DNA of 64,000 nucleotides. It comes from Mycobacterium kansasii ATCC 12478 (GTDB lineage Bacteria > Actinomycetota > Actinomycetes > Mycobacteriales > Mycobacteriaceae). The position numbers and the translations under genes are program-made. The stretch spans positions 1,922,001 through 1,986,000 of the forward strand of contig NC_022663.1 in assembly GCF_000157895.3 (NCBI RefSeq), written 5' to 3'. Each line of letters starts with the position of its first letter. The stretch's first letter is position 1. This document shows positions 8,085 through 16,827 of the stretch, piece by piece. Below the pieces are notes generated by a model that saw nothing but the letters and a program-made list of their open reading frames with translations, was not told the DNA's origin and ran no database searches.

Positions 8085-9047
8085 TTATTCGGGGGTCACC
8101 GGAGCCGGGACCACCCGGGCGCCCGGCACCGGTCCGGTGGCCACTCGCACGGTGCGGCACACCCCCGCCCCCGACAGCTGCGCGCCCACGTCGATCGCGG
8201 ACTCCGCCGAGGCACACAGAAACGCACACGTCGGACCCGAACCCGACACGATGCCGGCCAGCGCACCGGCCTCCACACCTGCCCGCAGCGCCCGACGCAG
8301 CGCCGGGTCCAGGCTTACCGCGGCCGCCTGCATTTCGTTACCCAGCAGCGGCGCCAGCTGCTGCGGATCGCCCGCGGCCAGCGCTGCCAGCACCGGTCCG
8401 GGTTCGCCGAGGCGCGGCGGGTCGCCCACCTCGCGGAGTCGGTCGAGCTCGGTGAATACCGCCGGCGTGGACAGCCCGCTGTGTGCGAACGTCAGCACCC
8501 AATGGAAGGTGTTGCGGGACAGCACCGTTGCCAGCTCCTCACCGCGGCCGGTGCCCAGCGCGGTACCGCCGTGCAGCGCAAACGGCACATCGCTGCCCAG
8601 CCGCTCGGCGAGCAGGCGCAGGTCGCGGCGAGGCAGGCTGAGTTCCCACAGGGCATTCATCGCGACCAGCACGGCAGCCGCGTCGGCGCTGCCGCCCGCC
8701 ATTCCCCCGGCCACCGGGATGGATTTCTCGATGAGAATCGACACATCCGGTGCCCGGCCCACATGTTCGGCCATCAGCTCGGCCGCCTGCCAGGCGAGAT
8801 TGCGTTCGTCGACGGGCAGCTCGTGCGCCCCCTCGCCGACGAGCTCCAGCGACAGCACATCGGCATTGCGGACCGTCACCTCGTCGACCAGCGAGACGGC
8901 ATGAAACACCGTCGTCAGCTCGTGGTAGCCGTCGCCACGGCGGTCGCCGACCGCAAGGTATAGGTTCACCTTGCCGGGCACCCGTACGGTGACCGACCCG
9001 GTGGGCACCCACAACTCAGCGGTGTTGCCGTCCGACGCCCTGACCAC
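8085..9047 (-). CDS. ispE: 4-diphosphocytidyl-2-C-methyl-D-erythritol kinase
   Basis: IspE phosphorylates CDP-methylerythritol in the MEP isoprenoid pathway. It is a GHMP kinase of 320 residues, with the ATP-binding glycine-rich loop PVAGGMAGGSADAA, an N-terminal VPGKVNLYLAVGDRR motif and the C-terminal GIVSGSGPTCAFL. The GTG at 9047 gives MVRASDGNTAELWVPTG. A start at the internal GTG (MPTGSV) would match the shorter M. tuberculosis annotation, so the start is uncertain by 13 codons. It lies 59 bp behind ksgA and is probably transcribed from rpfB as an rpfB-ksgA-ispE operon. Confidence 0.95.
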   Translation of the reverse strand: MVRASDGNTAELWVPTGSVTVRVPGKVNLYLAVGDRRGDGYHELTTVFHAVSLVDEVTVRNADVLSLELVGEGAHELPVDERNLAWQAAELMAEHVGRAPDVSILIEKSIPVAGGMAGGSADAAAVLVAMNALWELSLPRRDLRLLAERLGSDVPFALHGGTALGTGRGEELATVLSRNTFHWVLTFAHSGLSTPAVFTELDRLREVGDPPRLGEPGPVLAALAAGDPQQLAPLLGNEMQAAAVSLDPALRRALRAGVEAGALAGIVSGSGPTCAFLCASAESAIDVGAQLSGAGVCRTVRVATGPVPGARVVPAPVTPE

Positions 9048-9106
9048 CGCAGCAGACTATCGCTGTAACCGTCGAACCACACGCAACGGCGCCCGGCGGC
9101 TCGCCA

Positions 9107-10060
9107 TCAACCAGCCGAGACCTGCTGTTCGCCGGCGGCGCCGCTGGTCTGCGCCACCTCACCGGCCCCCTGCCCAGTGCGCTGCAGCAAACGCACGAAA
9201 TCGGCGATCGACAGCGTCTCACCGCGTCGAGCAGGGTCGATGCTGGCCGCAAGCAACCTATTCGCCGACTCGTTGCCCGAGCCCGCCCACTGGGCAAACG
9301 CGTTACGGGACGTCTTACGGCGCTGCGCGAAGGCGATGTCCACCAGTTCGAACACCTGCTGCCGAAACGCGCCGTCGGTCGGCCACGGTGACGTCTCGTA
9401 CCGATCGATGCGGACCAGTCCGGAGTAAACGCGCGGGATGGGCCAGAAGACGGTCGGCGACACCATGCCGCAACGCCGAACCCGTCCGTGGAAGCGCACC
9501 TTGACGCTGGGTACGCCGTACTCCTTGCCGCCCGGCTCGGCGGCAAGCCGTTCGGCGACCTCGGCCTGCACCATGACCGTCACCACCCGGATGGACGGGA
9601 ACTCGGCCAGCAGGTGCAACAACGCCGGAACCGCGACGTTGTACGGCAGGTTAGCGACCACTGCGGTCGGCTCGTCGGCCAAGTCCTGCGGGCGCAGGCT
9701 CAAGATGTCGCGATTGAGCACGGTCAGGCGCTGGATCTCACTGTGGGAGTGCTCGGCCACGGTCTGCGGCAGCCGGGCGGCCAGTACCGGGTCAATCTCG
9801 ACGGCCGTCACGGTCGCGCCGCGGTCGAGCAGCGCCAGTGTCAGCGAGCCCAGGCCGGGCCCTACTTCCAGCACCTGGTCAGCCCGGGTGATCCCGGAGG
9901 CCGCAACCACCCGGCGCACCGTGTTGGCGTCATGCACGAAATTCTGTCCGAGCGATTTTCGTGGCCGGAACTCGAGTTCCTTGGCCAGCCGCCTGATCTC
10001 GGTGCGTCCGAGCAGCCGGATAGTCAGCGTGTCCCCGCTCGTCCACTGCACACCGGCCAC
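9107..10060 (-). CDS. ksgA: 16S rRNA dimethyladenosine transferase
   Basis: KsgA (RsmA) dimethylates A1518 and A1519 of 16S rRNA late in 30S assembly. The 317-residue protein has RKSLGQNFVHD, the SAM-binding VLEVGPGLGSLTLAL, the catalytic NLPYNVAVP (motif IV) and the typical VFWPIPRVYSGLVRI. The C-terminus is a low-similarity Gly/Ala-rich tail. The start codon overlaps the end of rpfB by 37 bp, so the two are probably co-transcribed and translationally linked. Orthologous to Rv1010. Confidence 0.96.
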   Translation of the reverse strand: MAGVQWTSGDTLTIRLLGRTEIRRLAKELEFRPRKSLGQNFVHDANTVRRVVAASGITRADQVLEVGPGLGSLTLALLDRGATVTAVEIDPVLAARLPQTVAEHSHSEIQRLTVLNRDILSLRPQDLADEPTAVVANLPYNVAVPALLHLLAEFPSIRVVTVMVQAEVAERLAAEPGGKEYGVPSVKVRFHGRVRRCGMVSPTVFWPIPRVYSGLVRIDRYETSPWPTDGAFRQQVFELVDIAFAQRRKTSRNAFAQWAGSGNESANRLLAASIDPARRGETLSIADFVRLLQRTGQGAGEVAQTSGAAGEQQVSAG

Positions 10061-11112
10061 GCGCCCCAGCCCTGGCGTTGGCGGGTCACCTCGGCGACTG
10101 CGATCTGCTCTTCGCGGGTGGCCAGGTCGGCGCGGGGCGCATACCGCAGCCCGCCATTGGCCTCCCAGGTGCCCTGGTCGAATTGCACCCCACCGTAGTA
10201 CCCGTTGCCGGTGTTGATCGCCCAGTTGCCGCCCGCCTCACAACCGGCGATGGCGTCCCAGATGTCTCCGTCGCTCACCGGAGGAACGTCGGTGCCCGGC
10301 TTGGTGCCCACCCGCACCACCGCGTCGCGCGCCGGCGTCAGCACGACGTTGGCGATCGGCAGCTTTCCGGTGACCACGCCGTTGACCTCGGCCACCGCGA
10401 ACGTCACATCCTGCTCACCGGGAGTCCCCGCGTCTTCGACGACCTTGCGGCTCATGTTCATTTCCGGGTCTTCGATGCGAAGCGCATCGGGCAGCAGCGG
10501 CAACCGTTCGGTGACCCGCTCGATGCGGTACCGGGTCACCTGGATCTGCATGCCGTCGGTAATCGGCGTCGTCGCACCGGGCACCACCTGGTCGCTGCCC
10601 TGCAGCGGTACGCCGGCGGCGTCGAGCAGGCCCGCCACGTTGGGCGCCGCTAGGTGCACGGTACGTACCACCCCGCCGTCGTTGATCTCCACCGTCTTGG
10701 CGCTGACGACCGGCAGCGCCATCCCCGCCAGCGGGACCCGGCTGCCGCGCGAGGCGGCCGCAGGGGCGGTATCCGTCATGGCCAGTTGGGCCAGCGCTTC
10801 GTCCACCGTGGACGCCGTCGTCCAGACCTTCTTGACGTCGTGGCCGTCCAGCGAGATCTCCAGCGGGCGACTGCGCCGCAACACGATGTTCTCCGAATCG
10901 TGGACCACCACGTCCCCCGCGGGGTACAGGTCGTCACGCGCGTCGACGGAGAAGCCGTTCTCCTGAACGACCTCGATCACCCGCGATTTCATCGTGGTGA
11001 CCCGCATCGCGGTTCCATCGACGGTCAGCGTCACCGTCTTGGCCGCCGAAACGGCATACCCGCCGGCGAACGCCAGTCCCAGCAGTAAGGCGCCAACCAC
11101 AAGGCGCAACAT
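10024..11112 (-). CDS. rpfB: Resuscitation-promoting factor RpfB
   Basis: A secreted or envelope-associated muralytic enzyme needed for exit from dormancy. With the ATG at 11112 (MLRLVVGALLLG) it has 362 residues, the same as M. tuberculosis RpfB; an in-frame start 13 codons upstream (11151) is possible. After a single N-terminal hydrophobic segment come DUF348 repeats, a G5 domain (ending around ANVVLTPARDAVVRVGTKPG) and the C-terminal lysozyme-like RPF domain with IWDAIAGCEAGGNW, where the Glu is the catalytic residue (about residue 292). The lipobox cysteine of the M. tuberculosis protein (AACK, from memory) is replaced: here it reads SAAK. Membrane anchoring would then rest on the hydrophobic segment, or the protein would be released. 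Confidence 0.95.
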   Translation of the reverse strand: MLRLVVGALLLGLAFAGGYAVSAAKTVTLTVDGTAMRVTTMKSRVIEVVQENGFSVDARDDLYPAGDVVVHDSENIVLRRSRPLEISLDGHDVKKVWTTASTVDEALAQLAMTDTAPAAASRGSRVPLAGMALPVVSAKTVEINDGGVVRTVHLAAPNVAGLLDAAGVPLQGSDQVVPGATTPITDGMQIQVTRYRIERVTERLPLLPDALRIEDPEMNMSRKVVEDAGTPGEQDVTFAVAEVNGVVTGKLPIANVVLTPARDAVVRVGTKPGTDVPPVSDGDIWDAIAGCEAGGNWAINTGNGYYGGVQFDQGTWEANGGLRYAPRADLATREEQIAVAEVTRQRQGWGAWPVCSGRAGTR

Positions 11113-11323
11113 CGGTGATTCGGTTTGATGAAGTTTCGTAAGCAGATTCAATGTGCGACTATCCCCGACCTAACCAACAACCTCAGCAACGACCCAGCAG
11201 CAAGTTCCAGACATTTCAGCCGAATTCAGCTGAAAACGCCAAAATGGGCCCCAGAGGCCCACCCGTACGATCACAAGACGGTAACGAACCGATCAAAGCT
11301 GAGCAACTCCGGCACGCCGGGTG
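11113..11323 (-). promoter_or_regulatory. rpfB 5' leader with terminator-like hairpin (probable RNA switch)
   Basis: Between tatD and rpfB, the minus strand carries a perfect stem TGGGCC-TCTGG-GGCCCA (11245-11261) followed at once by TTTT and again GTTTT. Further downstream is a second stem TTCAGC/GCTGAA (11215-11234). The first hairpin has intrinsic-terminator form. A leader RNA switch controlling the rpfB-ksgA-ispE operon has been reported in M. tuberculosis, and this looks like the same kind of element. It could alternatively just end the tatD transcript. Confidence 0.6.
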
Positions 11324-12187
11324 TTAGGGCCACCCACCAGCTGTGTGACCCAGTTCATATGCTCGCGCGGCATTGCTCGTCGTGATCTGGGCCACTTCCT
11401 CGGGACGGCGATCGACCAGCTCAGCCAGTGCCCGAACGGTGTAGGGCAGGCAATACGGCTCGTTCGCTGTGCCACGGTAGGGGTGCGGGGTGAGAAACGG
11501 CGCGTCGGTTTCCACCAGAACGTGCTCCAGCGGTATCAGCGGAACAGCTTCCCGGAGGTCCCGGGCGTTGCGGAAGGTCACAGTTCCGGAAAGACTCAGC
11601 AACCATCCTGCGGCCACACACTCGCGGGCCATCGCGCTGCCCGATGAGAAGCAGTGAAAGATCACAGTGTCCGGTGCGCCCTCGGCCCGCAGCACGTCTA
11701 GCACCTCACGGTCGGCCTGCCGATTGTGGATCATCAACGGTTTTCCGGTGCGCTTGGCCAGGTCGATATGCCACGCGAAGGCCTCGCGCTGCACGACGGG
11801 CTGTGCGCATCCGTCGAGGCGGCCCGGCCAATACAGATCCATGCCCGTCTCGCCGACGGCAACGACGCGCGGATGGGCGACGAGTTCGGTGATTTCGGCA
11901 CGCGCGGCGTCGGTGAGCGCATCGGCGCGGGTGGGGTGCAGTGCCACCGCAGCGTAGACCCGCGGATCCCACTCGGTTGCCCGGGTCACCCAGCGCGCCG
12001 ATTCCAGGTCGTCGGCGACGGTGACCACCGCACGCACCCCGACGGCCTCGGCCCGGTCGACGACCTCAGCCACGTCCCGGGCGTCGCGGGCGCCGCACGC
12101 ATCGAGGTGGGTATGGGCGTCGATCAGCGGGGCCAACGGCTCCGGGGCGGGCGGTGCTTGCGGTGTGGCAGGCCGGTTGGTGCTCAC
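11324..12187 (-). CDS. tatD: TatD-family metal-dependent DNase
   Basis: A 287-residue TIM-barrel metallohydrolase of the TatD/YchF-DNase family. It has the metal-binding IDAHTHLDACG, the VAVGETGMDLYWP glutamate motif, LMIHNRQADREVLD, IFHCFSSG and VETDAPFLTPHP. I chose the GTG at 12187 (MSTNRPATPQAP) because the open frame to 12235 would overlap the divergent metG start. The gap between the two divergent starts is only 38 bp, so their promoters must be closely packed. Ortholog of Rv1008, upstream of rpfB as in M. tuberculosis. Confidence 0.94.
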   Translation of the reverse strand: MSTNRPATPQAPPAPEPLAPLIDAHTHLDACGARDARDVAEVVDRAEAVGVRAVVTVADDLESARWVTRATEWDPRVYAAVALHPTRADALTDAARAEITELVAHPRVVAVGETGMDLYWPGRLDGCAQPVVQREAFAWHIDLAKRTGKPLMIHNRQADREVLDVLRAEGAPDTVIFHCFSSGSAMARECVAAGWLLSLSGTVTFRNARDLREAVPLIPLEHVLVETDAPFLTPHPYRGTANEPYCLPYTVRALAELVDRRPEEVAQITTSNAARAYELGHTAGGWP

Positions 12188-12225
12188 GCGCACACAATAG
12201 GACCACCCAATAGGGTGGGATCCCA

Positions 12226-13788
12226 ATGAAGCCATTGCAGCCCTATTACGTCACCACCGCGATCGCGTATCCCAACGCTGCGCCGCATGTGGGTCACGCA
12301 TACGAATACATCGCCACCGACGCAATCGCCCGGTTCAAGCGACTCGACGGCTTCGACGTGCGCTTCCTGACCGGTACCGACGAACACGGCCTGAAGGTGG
12401 CGCAGGCCGCCGCGGCCGCGGGCGTGCCGACCGCACAGCTTGCCCGGCGCAATTCCGACGTCTTCCAGCGCATGCAGGAGGCGCTGAACATCTCCTTCGA
12501 CCGGTTCATCCGCACCACCGACCCCGACCACTACGCGGCGTCGCAGGAGATCTGGCGCCGGATGGAGGCCGCCGGTGATCTCTACCTGGACAACTACTCC
12601 GGCTGGTACTCGGTGCGCGACGAGCGGTTTTTCGTCGAGTCGGAGACCCAACTCGTCGACGGCACCCGGATCGCCATCGAGACCGGCACCCCGGTGACCT
12701 GGACCGAGGAGCAGACCTACTTCTTCCGGCTGTCGGCCTACGCCGACAAGCTGCTGGCCCACTACCACGCCCACCCCGACTTCATCGCACCCGAGGTACG
12801 GCGTAACGAGGTGATCAGCTTCGTGTCCGGCGGCCTCAAAGACCTGTCGGTGTCGCGGACGTCGTTCAACTGGGGCGTGCCTGTGCCGGAGCATCCGGAC
12901 CACGTCATGTACGTCTGGGTGGACGCGTTGACCAACTACCTGACCGGCGCCGGCTACCCGGATACCGGCTCGGAGTCGTTCCGCCGCTACTGGCCCGCCG
13001 ACCTGCACATGATCGGCAAGGACATCATCAGGTTCCACGCCGTCTACTGGCCGGCCTTCCTGATGTCGGCGGGCATCGAGTTACCGCGAAAGGTGTTCGC
13101 CCACGGGTTCTTACACAATCGCGGCGAGAAGATGAGCAAGTCGGTGGGCAACGTTATCGACCCGGTGGCACTGATCCAGGCATACGGCGTGGATCAGGTC
13201 CGCTACTTCCTGTTGCGGGAGGTGCCGTTCGGGCAGGACGGCAGTTACAGCGACGAGGCCATCGTCACCCGGATCAACACCGATCTGGCCAATGAGCTCG
13301 GCAACTTGGCCCAGCGCTCGTTGTCGATGGTTGCCAAGAACCTGGGCGGGGTGGTGCCCGAACCCGGGGAGTTCTGTGATGCCGACACCGAGTTGCTGGC
13401 GACGGCTGACGGGTTGTTGGATCGGGTGCGGGCCCACTTCGACCGTCAGGCAATGCATCTGGCGCTGGAGGCGATCTGGCTGATGCTCGGCGACGCCAAC
13501 AAGTACTTTTCGACACAGCAGCCGTGGGTGCTGCGCAAGAGCGAGTCCGAGGCCGACCAGGCGAGGTTTCGCACCACGCTCTACACCACCTGCGAGGTGG
13601 TTCGCATCGCAGCGCTATTGGTGCAGCCCGTCATGCCGGAGTCCGCTGCCAAGATGCTGGACCTGCTCGGCCAACCCGACGACCGGCGGGCGTTCAGCGC
13701 AGTGGGCACCCGGCTCGCGCCGGGGACCCAACTGCCGCCGCCCACAGGGGTTTTCCCGCGTTACCAGCCGCCTTCCGAAGTCGAGTGA
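12226..13788 (+). CDS. metG: Methionyl-tRNA synthetase
   Basis: Class I aminoacyl-tRNA synthetase charging tRNA-Met. The protein has 520 residues, like M. tuberculosis MetS (Rv1007c). The HIGH motif is HVGH at residues 21-24 and the KMSKS motif is at residues 302-306. A GTDEHG and a WVDALTNYLTGAG segment are also present. The last codons (Ser-Glu-Val-Glu-stop) fall inside the first unit of the downstream repeat array, so the natural stop is supplied by the repeat. It is divergent from tatD. Confidence 0.97.
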   Translation: MKPLQPYYVTTAIAYPNAAPHVGHAYEYIATDAIARFKRLDGFDVRFLTGTDEHGLKVAQAAAAAGVPTAQLARRNSDVFQRMQEALNISFDRFIRTTDPDHYAASQEIWRRMEAAGDLYLDNYSGWYSVRDERFFVESETQLVDGTRIAIETGTPVTWTEEQTYFFRLSAYADKLLAHYHAHPDFIAPEVRRNEVISFVSGGLKDLSVSRTSFNWGVPVPEHPDHVMYVWVDALTNYLTGAGYPDTGSESFRRYWPADLHMIGKDIIRFHAVYWPAFLMSAGIELPRKVFAHGFLHNRGEKMSKSVGNVIDPVALIQAYGVDQVRYFLLREVPFGQDGSYSDEAIVTRINTDLANELGNLAQRSLSMVAKNLGGVVPEPGEFCDADTELLATADGLLDRVRAHFDRQAMHLALEAIWLMLGDANKYFSTQQPWVLRKSESEADQARFRTTLYTTCEVVRIAALLVQPVMPESAAKMLDLLGQPDDRRAFSAVGTRLAPGTQLPPPTGVFPRYQPPSEVE

Positions 13789-14275
13789 CGGGAACGAGAC
13801 GAGCATCAGGCACCGAAGTCGAGTGAGCGGAACGAGCCCGTGAAGTCGAGTGAGCGGAACGAGCGCAGCGAGTGACGGGAACGAGACGAACAATCCAGCG
13901 CAGCGAGTGACGGGAACGAGACGAGCATCAGGCACCGAAGTCGAGTGAGCGGAACGAGCCCGTGAAGTCGAGTGAGCGGAACGAGCGCAGCGAGTGACGG
14001 GAACGAGACGAACAATCCAGCGCAGCGAGTGACGGGAACGAGACGAGCATCAAGCACCGAAGTCGAGTGACGGGAACGAGACGAGCATCAGGCACCGAAG
14101 TCGAGTGAGCGGAACGAGCCCGTGAAGTCGAGTGAGCGGAACGAGCGCAGCGAGTGACGGGAACGAGACGAACAATCCAGCGCAGCGAGTGACGGGAACG
14201 AGACGAACAATCCAGCGCAGCGAGTGACGGGAACGAGACGAGCATCAAGCACCGAAGTCGAGTGACGGGAACGAG
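13776..14275. repeat. 500-bp tandem minisatellite at the 3' end of metG
   Basis: Sixteen copies of the core GAGTGA(CG or GC)GGAACGAG are arranged in higher-order units. Unit starts, marked by CACCGAAGTC, occur at 13811, 13933, 14055, 14093 and 14250, giving spacings of 122, 122, 38 and 157 bases. The 157-base unit is a 122-base unit with one extra internal 35-base module (ACGAACAATCC...). The copies are almost identical, which points to recent expansion. The first copy provides the metG stop codon. Open frames cross the array on the minus strand but read only repeated Ser/Arg/Leu-rich sequence and are not believed to be genes. Confidence 0.95.
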
Positions 14276-14558
14276 CGCTACAGCAAAGTCCAGGCGGAAA
14301 CCAGCCGAACGCCGGACACCCCGATCCCACGCCCTTCGTGAGGAACCGGACATCTCGGCACGAGGTCATAGTTGCTTTGCGCTACAAGCAATTCGTTGCC
14401 GCTCGCTGCGGTGGCCGCCGCGGCGGCGTCGTCAACGACCCCCTGTCGCCCGGTGCCTCGCAACGAAATGCAGGGGCACCTGTCGCGAACCCGCAGCGAA
14501 CTCCGACTTACCGGAAACCGCCCGGCCAACTCGCTGTCATAGGCAATAATCAGGGGCT
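14276..14558. other. Non-coding gap after the minisatellite
   Basis: This stretch between the repeat array and the PAS gene shows no convincing gene or known RNA. Short open frames on both strands lack homology and a ribosome-binding site. Confidence 0.6.
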
Positions 14559-14963
14559 GTGGAGCGCCGACGGAACCGGCAGGCAAGTCAATCGCCGATG
14601 ATCGCCTTGCAGCAGTTGCCTGCGCTGGTCGTTCTGGAGCGGATTCCGGTCCCCGTACTCGCCACCGGAGATGACGGCAGCATCCTGTTCACCAACACGG
14701 CATTCGCCCAGATGGTGGGCCGTGACCCGGACGAGGTGCTGTCGCTGCGGTTCCACGAGATCTTCCATCAGTGCCCGGACTCGGCATCGTCGACGCTGTC
14801 ATTCGTGCATGCACTGGCCAACATGGTCGTCGAGTTGGCCCACAAGGACGGCTCGGTGGTGCGAGCGCTGATGAGCAGGTCGGCCGTGCGACGTGCAGAC
14901 GACAATTTTGCTCTCGCGGTGTTTCAGGATCTGACCGAACAACTGTGGGAAGAGGAGCGCTGA
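14559..14963 (+). CDS. Single-domain PAS sensor protein
   Basis: A small cytoplasmic protein of up to 134 residues consisting almost only of a PAS domain: IPVPVLATGDDGSILFTNTAFAQMVGRDPDEVLSLRF (given in pieces: the ILFTNTAF strand, the GRDP helix and the closing FQDLTEQLWEEE). No output domain (kinase, GGDEF, helix-turn-helix) follows, so it may bind a ligand and act through a protein partner. The GTG at 14559 has AGGGG too close for a good site; the ATG at 14598 (MIALQQL) is equally possible. It lies convergent to the TetR gene at 15020-15685. Function unknown. Confidence 0.75.
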   Translation: MERRRNRQASQSPMIALQQLPALVVLERIPVPVLATGDDGSILFTNTAFAQMVGRDPDEVLSLRFHEIFHQCPDSASSTLSFVHALANMVVELAHKDGSVVRALMSRSAVRRADDNFALAVFQDLTEQLWEEER

Positions 14964-15019
14964 CTGTCCGCGGTGTTGCCACGACCGCTGGCGGCGGACT
15001 TCACCGCGCACGGCCGCGA

Positions 15020-15685
15020 TCACTGGCGGCTACGCATCGCCTCGCGAGCAAGGAATTCCCGGAAGTAGGGCAGCGACGTTTCAACCGTCATGCCAGGTAG
15101 CAGAAGTCCCCACAGTTGACCCAATCGCTCGGCGGGGCTCTCGACCCCGTACCCGTTGGCGCCGGGTCCGGATAACGCATTGGCTTGCAGCCGCATCCCG
15201 AACGTCGCGCCGACAATCGACTCGCTGACCAGTTCGGGGTCGACGTCGTCCCGGAGATCGCCTTCGGCAATTGCCCGCCGGGCCTGCTCGGCCATCTCGC
15301 CGACTCCCGCGCTGAAGAAATGCGCAGCCGCGGCGTTGAATCCGGCAAGGACGGCGGTTAGCTGCTCGGCCGCGCGGGCCACCTTGTCGACGCTGAGCAG
15401 GTGCGCGACGGCGAAGGTGCCGTGAATCATATTCTCCAGGGCGGGTGACGCCGACCCGCAAACGTTGCGAAATGCGCCGAGAAGCGCTTCGGACCCTTCC
15501 TCGATAATCGCCGACGCCAGCGCTTCCTTGGAATCAAAGTGGTGATACAGGGCACCTTTGGTCATGCCCGTCCGATCGATGATCGTGCCCCACCCGGCGG
15601 CCGCGTATCCGGCCTCGCCGAAGACGTCGACGGCGGCATCGAGGATCTTTCGCCGGGTTATCTCGGATCGAACCTGGCGTGCCAT
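15020..15685 (-). CDS. TetR-family regulator, butyrolactone-receptor-like (1)
   Basis: A 221-residue DNA-binding repressor. Residues 1-55 hold a TetR helix-turn-helix with TRRKILDAAVDVFGEAGY and TGMTKGALYHHFDSKEALA. This arrangement resembles the ScbR/ArpA gamma-butyrolactone-receptor branch (GYxAA, TKGALYxHFxSKExLA). The C-terminal ligand domain is divergent. It lies 112 bp downstream of a second regulator of the same type and on the same strand, so they may be co-transcribed. No butyrolactone synthase gene (AfsA type) is in the window. The ligand is unknown. Confidence 0.87.
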   Translation of the reverse strand: MARQVRSEITRRKILDAAVDVFGEAGYAAAGWGTIIDRTGMTKGALYHHFDSKEALASAIIEEGSEALLGAFRNVCGSASPALENMIHGTFAVAHLLSVDKVARAAEQLTAVLAGFNAAAAHFFSAGVGEMAEQARRAIAEGDLRDDVDPELVSESIVGATFGMRLQANALSGPGANGYGVESPAERLGQLWGLLLPGMTVETSLPYFREFLAREAMRSRQ

Positions 15686-15797
15686 CGCACTCGTACCTCC
15701 GCCAGTGCGGCGGATCCGATCGGGCTCCGGACCTCCGCATCTCGTACTTTCCTAGTCAGCGGGCGGGCCTTAACAGCCGCCATGGCTCTGAACTTTG

Positions 15798-16493
15798 TCA
15801 ATCGGGTGCCACCAGCGCCGTTGCCGAGCGGATGGCCAGCACGGTCCGCCGCGCGATGAATTGCGTGAAGTAGTCCACTCTGTCCGGCTGGGCGATGCCC
15901 CTCAGCACCAGCAACCAGCTCTTTTCCAGATCGCGAAGAAACCGCTCCGGCGCATCCAGGTCGCTGGCCTGCCGCAAACCCATGTAGATCGACACGATGA
16001 GGCGGCCAACGTCTTGCGGGTCGCATCCTTCGGCCACGTCACCTTCGACGATCGCCCGCCGCACCACACTCGCCAGGGCTTCGATCCAGCCGTCCAACAA
16101 TTTCGTCTGCAGGCCTTCCGTTCGGCCGACCGAGCCGAGCAGATTCGAGGCCGCCCTGTCCATGTCCTGACTGATGTCGCGGACGGCGATCAGATAAACG
16201 AAGTCGACCAGCGTCTCCAGGCCGGAAAGCTGCCTGGCCAGCAGCTCCTCGACGACACCCCGGCCGGCGGCGGTGTGTTGCTCGATGATGGCCACCGCCA
16301 GCGCGTGCTTGGACCGGAAGTGGAAATACATCGCACCCTTGGTGAGCTGGGCCGCCGCGAGGATGTCGTCGAGCCCGACGTCGTGGTACGCGCGCCGGGC
16401 GAACTGATGCGCGGCGGCCTGCAGAATCTGTTGGCGCGTGGTGTCCGCTCGCCCGCTCGTCGAGTCGGTCGTGGTCTGAGCCGAAGAATTCAT
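15798..16493 (-). CDS. TetR-family regulator, butyrolactone-receptor-like (2)
   Basis: A 231-residue TetR repressor with an N-terminal disordered tail rich in Ser/Thr and a helix-turn-helix formed by TRQQILQAAAHQFARRAY and LTKGAMYFHFRSKHALAVAI. It again resembles the ScbR-like branch and is a probable paralogue of the regulator at 15020-15685. A palindrome 63 bp upstream of its start is a candidate autoregulatory operator. No obvious target gene is divergent from it; the nearest is the DUF4832-like lipoprotein on the same strand upstream. Confidence 0.87.
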   Translation of the reverse strand: MNSSAQTTTDSTSGRADTTRQQILQAAAHQFARRAYHDVGLDDILAAAQLTKGAMYFHFRSKHALAVAIIEQHTAAGRGVVEELLARQLSGLETLVDFVYLIAVRDISQDMDRAASNLLGSVGRTEGLQTKLLDGWIEALASVVRRAIVEGDVAEGCDPQDVGRLIVSIYMGLRQASDLDAPERFLRDLEKSWLLVLRGIAQPDRVDYFTQFIARRTVLAIRSATALVAPD

Positions 16494-16827
16494 GCCGGCC
16501 GCCGCTGACGGTCGCGCTGCGCATGGATGGCGTCTGTTTCCAGGCTGTCTCGAGCGGTTCCGAAACCGGAACCACCGGGCAGGACGACCGCCGTCACCTT
16601 CGCGATGCCCTCCTCGAGCGGGGAAGCCAGATGGTCATCTCGTGATTGCTTACCGGCTGTGCCTCAGGTTGCATTGACGCCGATTTCGAGGGTATCAGCC
16701 CGGTTTCTCGCTGCGACGCTTCACGCGGGGCAGCACTATCCGCCAAGCGAAATACTGCCGGTACGGCTAATGGATATTTCCATGCGAGTGGTATGCCCAA
16801 GGCCGGACTTCGGCCTGCCAAGCCGCC
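16494..16827. other. Intergenic region upstream of the TetR gene
   Basis: A 334-bp gap between the second TetR regulator and the DUF4832-like lipoprotein. Apart from the palindrome at 16556-16573 I see no gene or RNA in it. Confidence 0.6.
16556..16573. promoter_or_regulatory. Palindromic candidate TetR operator
   Basis: GGTTCCG-AAAC-CGGAACC is a perfect inverted repeat with 7-base arms and a 4-base spacer, 63-80 bp upstream of the TetR start at 16493. The size and symmetry suit a TetR dimer site. The assignment is an inference from position only. Confidence 0.45.

Noticed and set aside
13776..14275. Tandem repeats as a CRISPR array
   Set aside because: The spacers are not unique but belong to the repeat units, and no cas genes are present.
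13615..14369. Minus-strand open frames across the minisatellite
   Set aside because: They contain only translated repeat units (Ser/Phe/Arg/Leu) and have no ribosome-binding site or homology.
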